A stretch of DNA of 6,721 nucleotides, taken from contig CANNDP010000050.1 of the NCBI GenBank assembly GCA_947503395.1, forward strand, positions 1 to 6,721. Direction: 5' to 3'. Position numbers and translations under genes: made by a program. This document shows, in pieces, positions 1-6,476 of this stretch; the stretch's first letter is position 1; the number at the start of each line of letters is the position of its first letter. A model generated the notes under the pieces. The model saw only the letters and a program-made list of their open reading frames with translations. It did not search any database and was not told the DNA's origin. This DNA comes from Actinomycetota bacterium (GTDB lineage Bacteria; Actinomycetota; Actinomycetes; Nanopelagicales; Nanopelagicaceae).

Positions 1-1295
1 CCAACTCCATAATCTCTAACTGCAAGTGAAACTGCGCTCGAACCAGCTTTGACTGTTAAGTCCACGGGATTTCCTTCAGCATGATCAATGGCATTTCCTA
101 ATAGATTGCGCATAATCCGCTCAATACGTCGCGAATCCCCATCAATTAAAACTTCATCCTCTGGGACATCGATTCGAATTTTCACATCTCTTTGCTTAGC
201 ATCCATCGCCAAATCTTCTACGCAGCGATTTACTAACTGAACCAGGTCAATTTTTGACAGAGACAAAGTGGCAACTTGAGCATCAAAGCGGCTGACCTCT
301 AATAGGTCAGTTAACAATTCTTCGAAACGATCAATCTGAGAGAGAAGAAGTTCAGCACTCCTTGCAATAGTTGGGTCAAATCCCTCTCTAGCTGCAAAGA
401 TCACATCAGATGCCATACGAATAGTTGTTAGTGGAGTTCGCAGCTCATGCGAGACATCAGAGACAAATCTCTGCTGAAGTCTTGAGAGATTCTCTAGACG
501 AGTAATCTGTTTAGCAAGAGTATCTGCCATATCATTGAAAGCAGTCCCAAGTCTGGCAACTTCATCACTTCCTTTAACTTGCATTCTCTTTAAAAGGTCG
601 CCTGCGGAAAGTTGCTCAGCTACTTCAGCGGCATACCTGACGGGCTTAATAACTTGCCTTAAAACTACTGAGGCAATAACCATAATCAATGCCATCAGAA
701 TAAGTCCTGTGCCCCACATCGAACGACCAATTAGATCAATGGTTTGCTGCTGTGATGAAAAGTCAAAGAGTACATACATTTCATAGCGACCTACAGACTT
801 GATATCTATCCGATTTCCAACAGCAACTCCAGCAACGCTCTCGCCATTGAAATATCGCAAGTTAGTGCGCTGCCAATGAATCTCATCATCTTCTTTAACG
901 AGTTGTCTTAACCCACTTGGAATTGAAGATGGTTCAAGGAAGTTTGAAGTAGATCTTGAGGGAATGCCAGCGACCCTTTTGCCAGTGCTACTAAGAAGTG
1001 CAATCTCTCGGCCCGAAGCTTTTGCACTGACATTTGTAGATTTAACAATTTCATCGACGATTGCTTTGTAATCAGTATTTTTATTAAGGCTACCAATTAA
1101 GAAGCGATAGTCCGCATATTGAATTGCAGCTTCCCCTTCAGAAATTGCTGCCGAAATCTTCTCTTCAATGATGCCATCAGAGATGCGGTTATAGAGGTTG
1201 GAGCCAAGAAAATAGATTAAAGCTATCGAGATAATGCTTGATACTGAAAATACTTTTCTAAATAAAGAGGTTCTAAAGTATTGGGTTATCTTCAC
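1..1295 (-). CDS. mtrB: MtrB-type sensor histidine kinase, 3' end cut by window edge
   Basis: This is the membrane sensor kinase of the MtrAB two-component system; it would autophosphorylate on histidine and pass the phosphate to MtrA, encoded just upstream. I read 431 residues by translating the minus strand from a GTG at 1295; an in-frame stop at 1317-1319 limits the start. The order seen is: TM helix 1 (about 15-31), an extracytoplasmic region (about 33-190), TM helix 2 (about 193-213), a HAMP linker (from about 212), the H-box SHELRTPLTT with phospho-acceptor His283, the N-box NLLGNAIDHA with Asn401, and DYGVG of the G1 box at the edge. The rest of the ATPase domain, perhaps 100-140 residues judging from mycobacterial MtrB, lies outside. 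The gap after mtrA is 14 nt and holds an A6 tract but no good Shine-Dalgarno, so coupled translation is likely. The MtrB name rests on domain layout and on adjacency to a clear MtrA. Confidence 0.93.
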   Translation of the reverse strand, partial: MKITQYFRTSLFRKVFSVSSIISIALIYFLGSNLYNRISDGIIEEKISAAISEGEAAIQYADYRFLIGSLNKNTDYKAIVDEIVKSTNVSAKASGREIALLSSTGKRVAGIPSRSTSNFLEPSSIPSGLRQLVKEDDEIHWQRTNLRYFNGESVAGVAVGNRIDIKSVGRYEMYVLFDFSSQQQTIDLIGRSMWGTGLILMALIMVIASVVLRQVIKPVRYAAEVAEQLSAGDLLKRMQVKGSDEVARLGTAFNDMADTLAKQITRLENLSRLQQRFVSDVSHELRTPLTTIRMASDVIFAAREGFDPTIARSAELLLSQIDRFEELLTDLLEVSRFDAQVATLSLSKIDLVQLVNRCVEDLAMDAKQRDVKIRIDVPEDEVLIDGDSRRIERIMRNLLGNAIDHAEGNPVDLTVKAGSSAVSLAVRDYGV

Positions 1296-1309
1296 TTTTT
1301 TCAGAGTCT

Positions 1310-1999
1310 CTAACTTCTATTACCTAGCGCGCCTGCCTTATATCCAATGCCGCGAACCGTGCCAATGATTGTGGGATTTTCAGGGTCATGCTCAATCTTG
1401 GCGCGCAACCTTTGAATATGAACATTGACTAAACGGGTATCGGTTGAGTGGCGATATCCCCACACTTCACCAAGTAAAGCTTCTCTAGTAAAGACTCTTC
1501 CTGGCTCTTTCGCTAGCGATACTAAGAGATCAAATTCAAGACGCGTTAAAGGAATCTCTTTTCCTGCTCGAGTGACTGTGTGCTCCACAATATCAATGGC
1601 TAAATCACCGATAGTAAGAGTGCTTGAGATCTCTCCACCTGTTCTACGCAGCCTTGTTCTAATTCGCGCCACTAACTCTGATGGCTTAAATGGCTTGACC
1701 ATGTAGTCATCAGCGCCTGCCTCAAGCCCTCTAACAATGTCATGGGTATCACTCTTTGCAGTGAGCATCACGATTGGTACTCGCATAGAGTGTTTGCGAA
1801 TCTCTTTACACACTTCAATTCCATCAAGACCAGGAAGCATGATGTCTAGTAAAACTAAATCTGGCGGATTATTGCGAAAGACTTCAAGTACTTCATCGCC
1901 CCGACTAACTAGGTCGACTTCAATACCTACGCCATTTAGAACAATTCCCAACATTTCGGCAAGGTCTTGATCGTCATCAACGACCATTACCGAAGTCAT
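1310..1999 (-). CDS. mtrA: MtrA-type response regulator (OmpR/PhoB family)
   Basis: This is the DNA-binding partner of MtrB. In Mycobacterium and Streptomyces, MtrA controls cell-division, wall-hydrolase and replication-related genes. The 229-residue protein matches the usual length (about 228). The receiver domain (about 3-117) has acidic pocket residues Asp8-Asp10, phospho-acceptor Asp52 in DLVLLDIMLPG, Thr80 and Lys102 in VKPFKPSELVARIR, a nearly invariant MtrA stretch. The winged-helix domain (about 127-223) carries VWGYRHSTDTRLVNVHIQRL, the recognition-helix segment, and ends with the wing motif TVRGIGYKAG. The ATG overlaps the ahcY stop codon by one base (TAATG), so expression is probably coupled to ahcY. 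A weak GGAAG lies 11 nt upstream, inside ahcY. All key residues are present, so it should be active. Confidence 0.97.
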   Translation of the reverse strand: MTSVMVVDDDQDLAEMLGIVLNGVGIEVDLVSRGDEVLEVFRNNPPDLVLLDIMLPGLDGIEVCKEIRKHSMRVPIVMLTAKSDTHDIVRGLEAGADDYMVKPFKPSELVARIRTRLRRTGGEISSTLTIGDLAIDIVEHTVTRAGKEIPLTRLEFDLLVSLAKEPGRVFTREALLGEVWGYRHSTDTRLVNVHIQRLRAKIEHDPENPTIIGTVRGIGYKAGALGNRS

Positions 2000-3279
2000 T
2001 AGCTACCGTGCTTCCAAGAGTTTAGGTATTCATTCTGAATTGGAGTCAAAGTATCAATCGTTGCACCCATTGATTTCAATTTCAGACGAGCTACTTCTTT
2101 ATCAATTTCAACAGGAACCATGTGAACTCCAGCTCCAAGTCCCTTTGCGCTCTTTACTAGCCATTCAGCGGTGAGGGCCTGATCAGAAAATGACATATCC
2201 ATTACAACAGCAGGGTGACCTTCTGCAGCTCCTAGATTTACTAGACGGCCTTCAGCAATTAGAAGGATTCTTCGTCCATTTCCTAGTAGGTACTCATCGG
2301 TTTGATGGCGAATTTTTGGGTTCTTCTGTGAATTCTTCTCAAGCCAGGCCACATCAATTTCAATATCAAAGTGACCAGCATTAGCCAAGATTGCGCCGTC
2401 CTTCATCAACTGGAAATGCTCAGCTGCAATAACAGTGCGATTACCGGTAACAGTAATAAAGATATCTCCTACTTTTGCTGCCTCTGCCATTGGCATAACG
2501 CGATAGCCCTGCATAAGTGCATCAAGTGCTTTAGTTGGATCAATCTCAGTAATTACAACTTCAGCGCCCATTCCTCTAGCGCGCTCTGCTACTCCCTTGC
2601 CGCAATAACCAAAACCAGAAACCACAAAAACTTTTCCAGCAATTAGTTGGTTTGTGGCACGAAAGATTGCATCAATAGTTGATTGACCTGTGCCATAGCG
2701 ATTATCGAACATATGCTTGGTATCGGTGTCATTAACAGCAATCATTGGGAAAGTTAGTGCGCCATCTTTTGCCATCTGCTGAAGACGAATAACGCCAGTA
2801 GTTGTCTCCTCGCATCCTCCAGTGATATTTGGAAGTAGTTCAGTTCTTGTGGTGTGTAGAGTGTTTACCAAGTCGCATCCATCATCGAAGACTTGGTGAG
2901 GAGCAATATCAAGGGCAGCATTGATGTGTGAGTAATAGCCATCACGATCAACTGCGTTTCTGGCAAATACGCTAATTCCATATTCATAAACCAGAGCAGC
3001 TGCAGTGTCATCTTGAGTTGAGAGTGGATTAGAAGCACATAGCGCAAGCTCTGCCCCTCCAGCTTTTAGAGTTCTCATTAGATTGGCAGTCTCAGTTGTT
3101 ACATGCATGCAGGCAGCAAAGCGAACACCTTTAAATGGCTGCTCTTTTTCAAATCTCTCTCTGATTTGAGCAAGTACTGGCATATTGCGCTCAGCCCATT
3201 CAATCCGCTTCTTTCCTTCAGCAGCAAGTGAAGCATTAGCAATGTCATGTTTTGGCGTAGTCATAGTTGTTGGATTCAC
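1999..3279 (-). CDS. ahcY: S-adenosyl-L-homocysteine hydrolase, short archaeal-like form
   Basis: This cytosolic NAD-dependent enzyme splits S-adenosylhomocysteine into adenosine and homocysteine, relieving product inhibition of methyltransferases. Visible family residues are His59 with Thr61/Thr62 and Glu63 (CMHVTTETA), STQDDTAAA at 87-95, Asp132/Asp133, Glu157 in EETTTGV, Lys188 and Asp192 in VNDTDTKHMFDN, the Rossmann motif GFGYCGKG (222-229), NAGHFDIEID with His303, and EGRLVNLGAAEGHP with His355. At 426 residues it is shorter than usual actinobacterial enzymes (about 480-495): it lacks the internal insertion before EETTTG and ends in YLNSWKHGS instead of the PYKxDHYRY tail. That pattern resembles archaeal and Thermotoga homologues, from family knowledge. 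The GTG start is favoured because AGGAGAG lies 8 nt upstream; ATG at codon 6 would be 23 nt away. The end is fused to mtrA (TAATG). Some archaeal relatives prefer S-inosylhomocysteine, so exact substrate preference is open. Confidence 0.95.
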   Translation of the reverse strand: MNPTTMTTPKHDIANASLAAEGKKRIEWAERNMPVLAQIRERFEKEQPFKGVRFAACMHVTTETANLMRTLKAGGAELALCASNPLSTQDDTAAALVYEYGISVFARNAVDRDGYYSHINAALDIAPHQVFDDGCDLVNTLHTTRTELLPNITGGCEETTTGVIRLQQMAKDGALTFPMIAVNDTDTKHMFDNRYGTGQSTIDAIFRATNQLIAGKVFVVSGFGYCGKGVAERARGMGAEVVITEIDPTKALDALMQGYRVMPMAEAAKVGDIFITVTGNRTVIAAEHFQLMKDGAILANAGHFDIEIDVAWLEKNSQKNPKIRHQTDEYLLGNGRRILLIAEGRLVNLGAAEGHPAVVMDMSFSDQALTAEWLVKSAKGLGAGVHMVPVEIDKEVARLKLKSMGATIDTLTPIQNEYLNSWKHGS

Positions 3280-3332
3280 TGAAATTTCTCTCCTGATGGG
3301 TTTAGAGCTTGCCTCTGATTAGAAGGCGTAGT
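3280..3332 (-). promoter_or_regulatory. manB-ahcY intergenic leader with ribosome binding site and small hairpin
   Basis: This 53-nt gap is the longest in the window. Read on the minus strand it holds a short hairpin (3311-3327: GCCTT and GAGGC arms, one G-U pair, 7-nt loop) and, near the gene, the Shine-Dalgarno AGGAGAG at 3288-3294, 8 nt before the GTG of ahcY. A TCTAAT hexamer sits in the hairpin loop region and resembles a -10 box, but I see no matching -35. The hairpin has no following U-run, so it is not a standard terminator. The ribosome binding site is solid; any promoter or structural control is tentative. Confidence 0.45.
3288..3294 (-). promoter_or_regulatory. Strong Shine-Dalgarno that fixes the ahcY start
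   Basis: The minus-strand sequence AGGAGAG lies 8 nt before the GTG codon at 3279-3277. It is the best ribosome binding site in the window and supports GTG rather than the ATG five codons later. Confidence 0.75.
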
Positions 3333-4721
3333 TTACCCGTTTCTGATTAACTGCAAGACCAGATCTCGCATGGAAGCCATCTGCTCTTGGGTATCTGCCT
3401 CAACATTTAGCCTTAATAACGGCTCAGTATTTGAAGACCTAAGGTTAAACCACCAATTCTTAGCGTTAACAGTGAGACCATCAAGCTCATCAAAAGTTAA
3501 GCCTGGCTCAGAATCTTTAAAGTAAGACTTGATCTTATCTATCGCTTTGCCCTGATCAACAACGGTTGTATTTATCTCACCGCTTAGGCTGTATCGATTA
3601 AAGCTCTGCATTAACTCAGATAGCGGAATCTGACTTTCAAGAAGTGCTGCTATTGCATGAAGGGCAGCAAGCATTCCAGAGTCGGCTGACCAAAAGTCTT
3701 TAAAATAAAAATGTCCTGAATGCTCTCCCCCAAAGACTGCGCCTTCATCTGCCATCATCTGTTTTATATATGAGTGTCCAACTCTAGAGCGAAGCGGCCT
3801 ACCACCTGACTCAGTAATTACTTCAGGAACAGCTTTAGAGCTAATTAAGTTATAGATAATTGAAGCACCTGGATTTTTAATAAGTTCTCGTTTTGCAATT
3901 AGCGCTGTTAGCGCAGATGGTGAGACAAGATTTCCTTTTTCATCAACCAAGAAACAGCGATCAGCATCGCCATCAAATGCCAAACCAATATCTGAGCCTT
4001 TATCCTTTACTAGATTTTGTAGATCAACTAAATTTTTAGGCTCAATCGGATTTGCCTCGTGATTTGGAAAACTCCCATCTAATTCAAAATAGATGCCATC
4101 AACGATTGCATTAATCCCTCGCATAACTGCAGGTGCGGTATGCCCTCCCATCCCATTTCCCGCATCAATTGCAATCCGCAGCGGTCTTGACTGAAAATCT
4201 GGAGCAAAAGATTTCTCTGGAAAGAGTGAGAAAAGAAACTTAACGTAATCATCTAGTAAATCCTGGCTCCGCTCTTTCCCCATAGGGCGATTTGGAATAG
4301 GAAATCCTTGAGCAATTGCCGATTTAATCCAACCAAGCCCAGATTCTTGGCCAATTGGCTTAGCCCCGCTTCTACATAGCTTTATTCCATTGTATTGCGC
4401 TGGATTATGGCTCGCAGTAAACATTGCTCCCGGCATATTGAGAGCTCCTGATGCAAAATAAAGTTGATCAGTAGAGCAAAGTCCAATTCGAATTACATCA
4501 AGTCCTTGTGAGGTTATGCCATCTGAAAATGCAGTAGCTAAATCCGGAGATGATGGGCGCATATCTTCTCCCACAACAATGGTTGCTGGCTCGCGCTCTC
4601 GTTCAATGAACTTAGCAAAGGCGATTCCAAGTGCAAAGGTGAAGTCAGCGCTTATCTCTTCATCAACTAGGCCACGAATGTCATAGGCCTTAATTACTTT
4701 ATCAAGCAGCTCTTGATCCAC
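3333..4721 (-). CDS. manB: Phosphomannomutase / phosphoglucomutase (alpha-D-phosphohexomutase)
   Basis: This cytosolic enzyme interconverts mannose-6-phosphate and mannose-1-phosphate, feeding GDP-mannose for surface glycans and glycolipids. At 462 residues it has the normal family length and all four family loops: the phosphoserine loop TASHNP with Ser104, the metal loop DGDADR (250-255, Asp250/Asp252/Asp254), the sugar-specificity loop GGEHSGH (331-337), and the phosphate-binding loop RSSNTEPLLR (428-437). The N-terminal KAYDIRG is also typical. GEHSGH together with this gene context favours mannose and possibly glucose over glucosamine. An in-frame TAA four codons upstream makes GTG at 4721 the furthest possible start, and the conserved KAYDIRG at 11-17 requires it. 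No real Shine-Dalgarno precedes it; a TAAGAT hexamer 6 nt upstream suggests a leaderless transcript. It lies 18 nt after the DUF3499 gene. Mono- versus dual specificity cannot be settled from sequence. Confidence 0.95.
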   Translation of the reverse strand: MDQELLDKVIKAYDIRGLVDEEISADFTFALGIAFAKFIEREREPATIVVGEDMRPSSPDLATAFSDGITSQGLDVIRIGLCSTDQLYFASGALNMPGAMFTASHNPAQYNGIKLCRSGAKPIGQESGLGWIKSAIAQGFPIPNRPMGKERSQDLLDDYVKFLFSLFPEKSFAPDFQSRPLRIAIDAGNGMGGHTAPAVMRGINAIVDGIYFELDGSFPNHEANPIEPKNLVDLQNLVKDKGSDIGLAFDGDADRCFLVDEKGNLVSPSALTALIAKRELIKNPGASIIYNLISSKAVPEVITESGGRPLRSRVGHSYIKQMMADEGAVFGGEHSGHFYFKDFWSADSGMLAALHAIAALLESQIPLSELMQSFNRYSLSGEINTTVVDQGKAIDKIKSYFKDSEPGLTFDELDGLTVNAKNWWFNLRSSNTEPLLRLNVEADTQEQMASMRDLVLQLIRNG

Positions 4722-4727
4722 TATTAA

Positions 4728-4733
4728 ATCTTA
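4728..4733 (-). promoter_or_regulatory. Candidate -10 hexamer for leaderless manB transcript
   Basis: The minus-strand hexamer TAAGAT fits the actinobacterial TANNNT -10 pattern and ends 6 nt before the manB GTG, so transcription could begin at or next to the start codon. There is no Shine-Dalgarno and no recognisable -35. The hexamer is in the 18-nt gap after the DUF3499 gene. In AT-rich DNA such a match can arise by chance. Confidence 0.35.
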
Positions 4734-4739
4734 GCGGTC

Positions 4740-5126
4740 TTACTTATTATCTGGAATTGCGCGAAGATGGCCACGACGACCAACTTCAGGAGTTACTGCC
4801 TTTGGCGCTATCTCTTCAGCAAAACTCTGGCGAATTGCATCAGCAATTGCGATTAAATCTTCTGGAGAAGGTTCAACTATTTCTCGATCAGGATTATGTT
4901 CAATAACGCTCCAGCCTTGCGGCACCGTCAATTTAGCTGAGTGCTCAAGACAGAGATCATAGGCATGTGGTTCAACATATGTTGAAAGTGGTCCGATCAG
5001 CGCTGTGGAGTCAGAGTAAATATAGGTAAGAGTTTTAATTGCATGCGCGCTACATCCAGATCGCGTGCACCGTCTACCAACAGCGCTAGGGCGAGAGTTT
5101 GGCCTCGAGCTATTAGTAGATGACAT
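4740..5126 (-). CDS. DUF3499 family protein, probable zinc-ribbon-like small protein
   Basis: I recognise this as the actinobacterial DUF3499 family, of unknown function, which is regularly found beside manB and whiB genes. The 128-residue protein begins with a Ser/Arg-rich flexible stretch, then the family core: RRCTRSGC with Cys20 and Cys25, TLTYIYSDSTALIGPL (33-46), and EPHAYDLCLEH with His54, Cys59 and His62. The paired Cys and Cys/His spacing suggests binding of one metal ion, which is inference. After a linker it ends with GRRGHLRAIP, which I recall as a conserved tail of the family. No signal peptide or membrane helix is seen, so it is probably cytosolic. It starts 42 nt after the DUF5719 gene with no Shine-Dalgarno, but with a TAATCT hexamer 6 nt before ATG and a hairpin over it. 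Its neighbours suggest an envelope-related role. Confidence 0.85.
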   Translation of the reverse strand: MSSTNSSRPNSRPSAVGRRCTRSGCSAHAIKTLTYIYSDSTALIGPLSTYVEPHAYDLCLEHSAKLTVPQGWSVIEHNPDREIVEPSPEDLIAIADAIRQSFAEEIAPKAVTPEVGRRGHLRAIPDNK

Positions 5127-5130
5127 GGCG

Positions 5131-5151
5131 CGAGATTAGTCGCTTATCTCG
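5131..5151 (-). promoter_or_regulatory. 6-bp inverted repeat just upstream of DUF3499 start
   Basis: The arms CGAGAT (5146-5151) and ATCTCG (5131-5136) are perfect complements around a 9-nt loop, ending 4 nt before the ATG at 5126. There is no U-run after it in the gene direction, so a terminator is unlikely. It could be an RNA hairpin shielding the start or a DNA operator overlapping the candidate -10 hexamer. A 6-bp repeat alone can be chance. Confidence 0.35.
5133..5138 (-). promoter_or_regulatory. Candidate -10 hexamer for leaderless DUF3499 transcript
   Basis: The minus-strand hexamer TAATCT fits TANNNT and ends 6 nt before the ATG of the DUF3499 gene, the same geometry as upstream of manB. 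No Shine-Dalgarno is present to explain translation of this gene otherwise. No -35 is evident. The hexamer lies partly in one arm of the inverted repeat. Confidence 0.38.
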
Positions 5152-5168
5152 ATCTTTTATGGGATTTA

Positions 5169-6476
5169 CTAGCCGCGAGGCTGAATAACTGCAATGTCAG
5201 CAATTGGCTTTGTGGCACTCTCCAGGTTTGTGCTTGGAGCTATACCGAGGCGAGCAACTCCATCACCACTTATCCAACTCATCGCTGCAACAACCGGGGT
5301 TGCGCTACTAATAGTTAACAGCCTGGCATTTGGTGGAACTCGCCAATTAACGATCTCATCGCCTCGAATCAATTCACTGTTGCTCTTGCCCTGTCTATCT
5401 CTCCAAACTATGGAGAGGACGACTTTCTCTCCGACAAAGCTAATCACTGGCTCTAGGCCATAAATATTAAATGAAACGGTATTAAAGCTCTGGCTTGGAG
5501 CGCTCCAAGTAAAGTCTGAAACTGATCCGCTCTTTACCTCAGATAGAACCGATGCAACTATCTCCTCAGTTGCGCTAATTTTTAAGGCAAATGCTTTGCT
5601 ACCGAAATCAACGCTACTTAGATCAATATCTGTCACTTCTCGTGCATTAAGTGATATCTCGCCAATTCCAACCGGAACATAGACCCCATCAGGTGAGATG
5701 ATTTCAACGCTCGCGCTAGCATCAACTTCTCCAACGCTCATCAGCCTCAAGGTATGTTTAATCGAGCTACTAGATCCAAGCTTGACGGCAAGACCTGCAA
5801 TTACTAATTCTTTGCCTGCCTCTGACATTGCTGGAACAAAGTCTCCACCAATATTGCTTAAGCCGCGCACCCGCTCATCTAGTAGATATGAAGTGATGCG
5901 ACCACTTCGAGTTTCAACCTTTAAAACTATTCGCTCAGAACCAGGTGAGAGCGAGTCGATGCGAACAACTTTCTCAGATGAGGCTTTAACTGTCACTGGA
6001 AGGCTCTGACTAGCCCCACTTTCAGAGTAAGCGGTTAGATCAATTAGGGCGTCACTTAAACCACTATTGATCATAATTAACTTTGATTGACTGGTGACAT
6101 TAGCTGTACCACCAACAAACCAATTTATCGGGCCGCTAATGGTGCAGGTAGCAGCGCTACTCCACTTGCCAGATCTGGTCATAATTACATTGGTATTTGC
6201 AGGATTTCCAGCTACTAAAATTGCTCCACGATTAAGTGGATAGCTTCCCGAGCCATTCTTCTTTAGCTCTGCACTTGGTTGATTGATATTTCTTATCTCA
6301 ATATTTTTAGTTGCAAGCAGGGCAGTTGCTTTCGCTCCAGATACTCCGGCAGGACACGCCGTTGCTGGATATGACTGAGTAACAACAGAGTTAGAAGAGC
6401 TCTGAGGTAGTAGGTGAGCAATATGGGCAATTATGATAAAAATCAAAAGTGCAAAGCTGGCGCGCGTCTCTTTCAT
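5169..6476 (-). CDS. DUF5719 family membrane-anchored extracytoplasmic protein
   Basis: This 435-residue protein has no known reaction. Its context, between a family 2 glycosyltransferase and the DUF3499 gene, and its architecture match the actinobacterial DUF5719 family. A hydrophobic helix at about 8-22 (FALLIFIIIAHIAHL) acts as a signal anchor, followed by a Ser/Thr/Val-rich, beta-strand-like extracytoplasmic body with many short alternating hydrophobic segments, as in Ig-like or beta-propeller-like folds (inference). Two cysteines, Cys41 and Cys111, are the only ones and could form a disulfide outside the membrane. There is no catalytic motif that I recognise and no LPXTG or second membrane helix at the C-terminus. 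The ATG overlaps the glycosyltransferase stop (ATGA), with CAGGAG 5 nt upstream, so the two are translationally coupled and may work together in envelope glycan or polymer assembly. Family assignment is from context and general sequence character rather than a sharp motif. Confidence 0.72.
   Translation of the reverse strand: MKETRASFALLIFIIIAHIAHLLPQSSSNSVVTQSYPATACPAGVSGAKATALLATKNIEIRNINQPSAELKKNGSGSYPLNRGAILVAGNPANTNVIMTRSGKWSSAATCTISGPINWFVGGTANVTSQSKLIMINSGLSDALIDLTAYSESGASQSLPVTVKASSEKVVRIDSLSPGSERIVLKVETRSGRITSYLLDERVRGLSNIGGDFVPAMSEAGKELVIAGLAVKLGSSSSIKHTLRLMSVGEVDASASVEIISPDGVYVPVGIGEISLNAREVTDIDLSSVDFGSKAFALKISATEEIVASVLSEVKSGSVSDFTWSAPSQSFNTVSFNIYGLEPVISFVGEKVVLSIVWRDRQGKSNSELIRGDEIVNWRVPPNARLLTISSATPVVAAMSWISGDGVARLGIAPSTNLESATKPIADIAVIQPRG

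Noticed and set aside
535..786. Plus-strand open frame of 83 codons inside mtrB
   Set aside because: It is antisense to the HAMP, second membrane helix and adjoining sensor part of MtrB, has no ribosome binding site or recognisable motif, and is best explained as a shadow.
908..1096. Minus-strand open frame of 62 codons within mtrB in another frame
   Set aside because: The mtrB frame is continuous through this region with a sensible sensor-domain sequence, so this is an out-of-frame shadow and not evidence of a frameshift.
1301..1309. Near-palindrome AGAGACTCT at the mtrA-mtrB junction
   Set aside because: The arms are 4 bp with a single central base, too short for a hairpin and common by chance.
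1425..1970. Two plus-strand open frames opposite mtrA
   Set aside because: They lie antisense to conserved receiver and winged-helix domains, have no motifs and no upstream signals.
2190..2646. Plus-strand open frames opposite ahcY
   Set aside because: Composition follows the complement of conserved AhcY codons, and there is no initiation signal.
3311..3327. Rho-independent terminator after manB
   Set aside because: The stem is only 5 bp with a G-U pair and no U-run follows in the transcription direction.
3280..3332. SAH or SAM riboswitch upstream of ahcY
   Set aside because: The gap is short and lacks the conserved core sequences and helices I know for these riboswitches; only one 5-bp hairpin is visible.
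5194..6009. Plus-strand open frames opposite the DUF5719 gene
   Set aside because: No recognisable domain and no ribosome binding site; the minus-strand gene explains the region.
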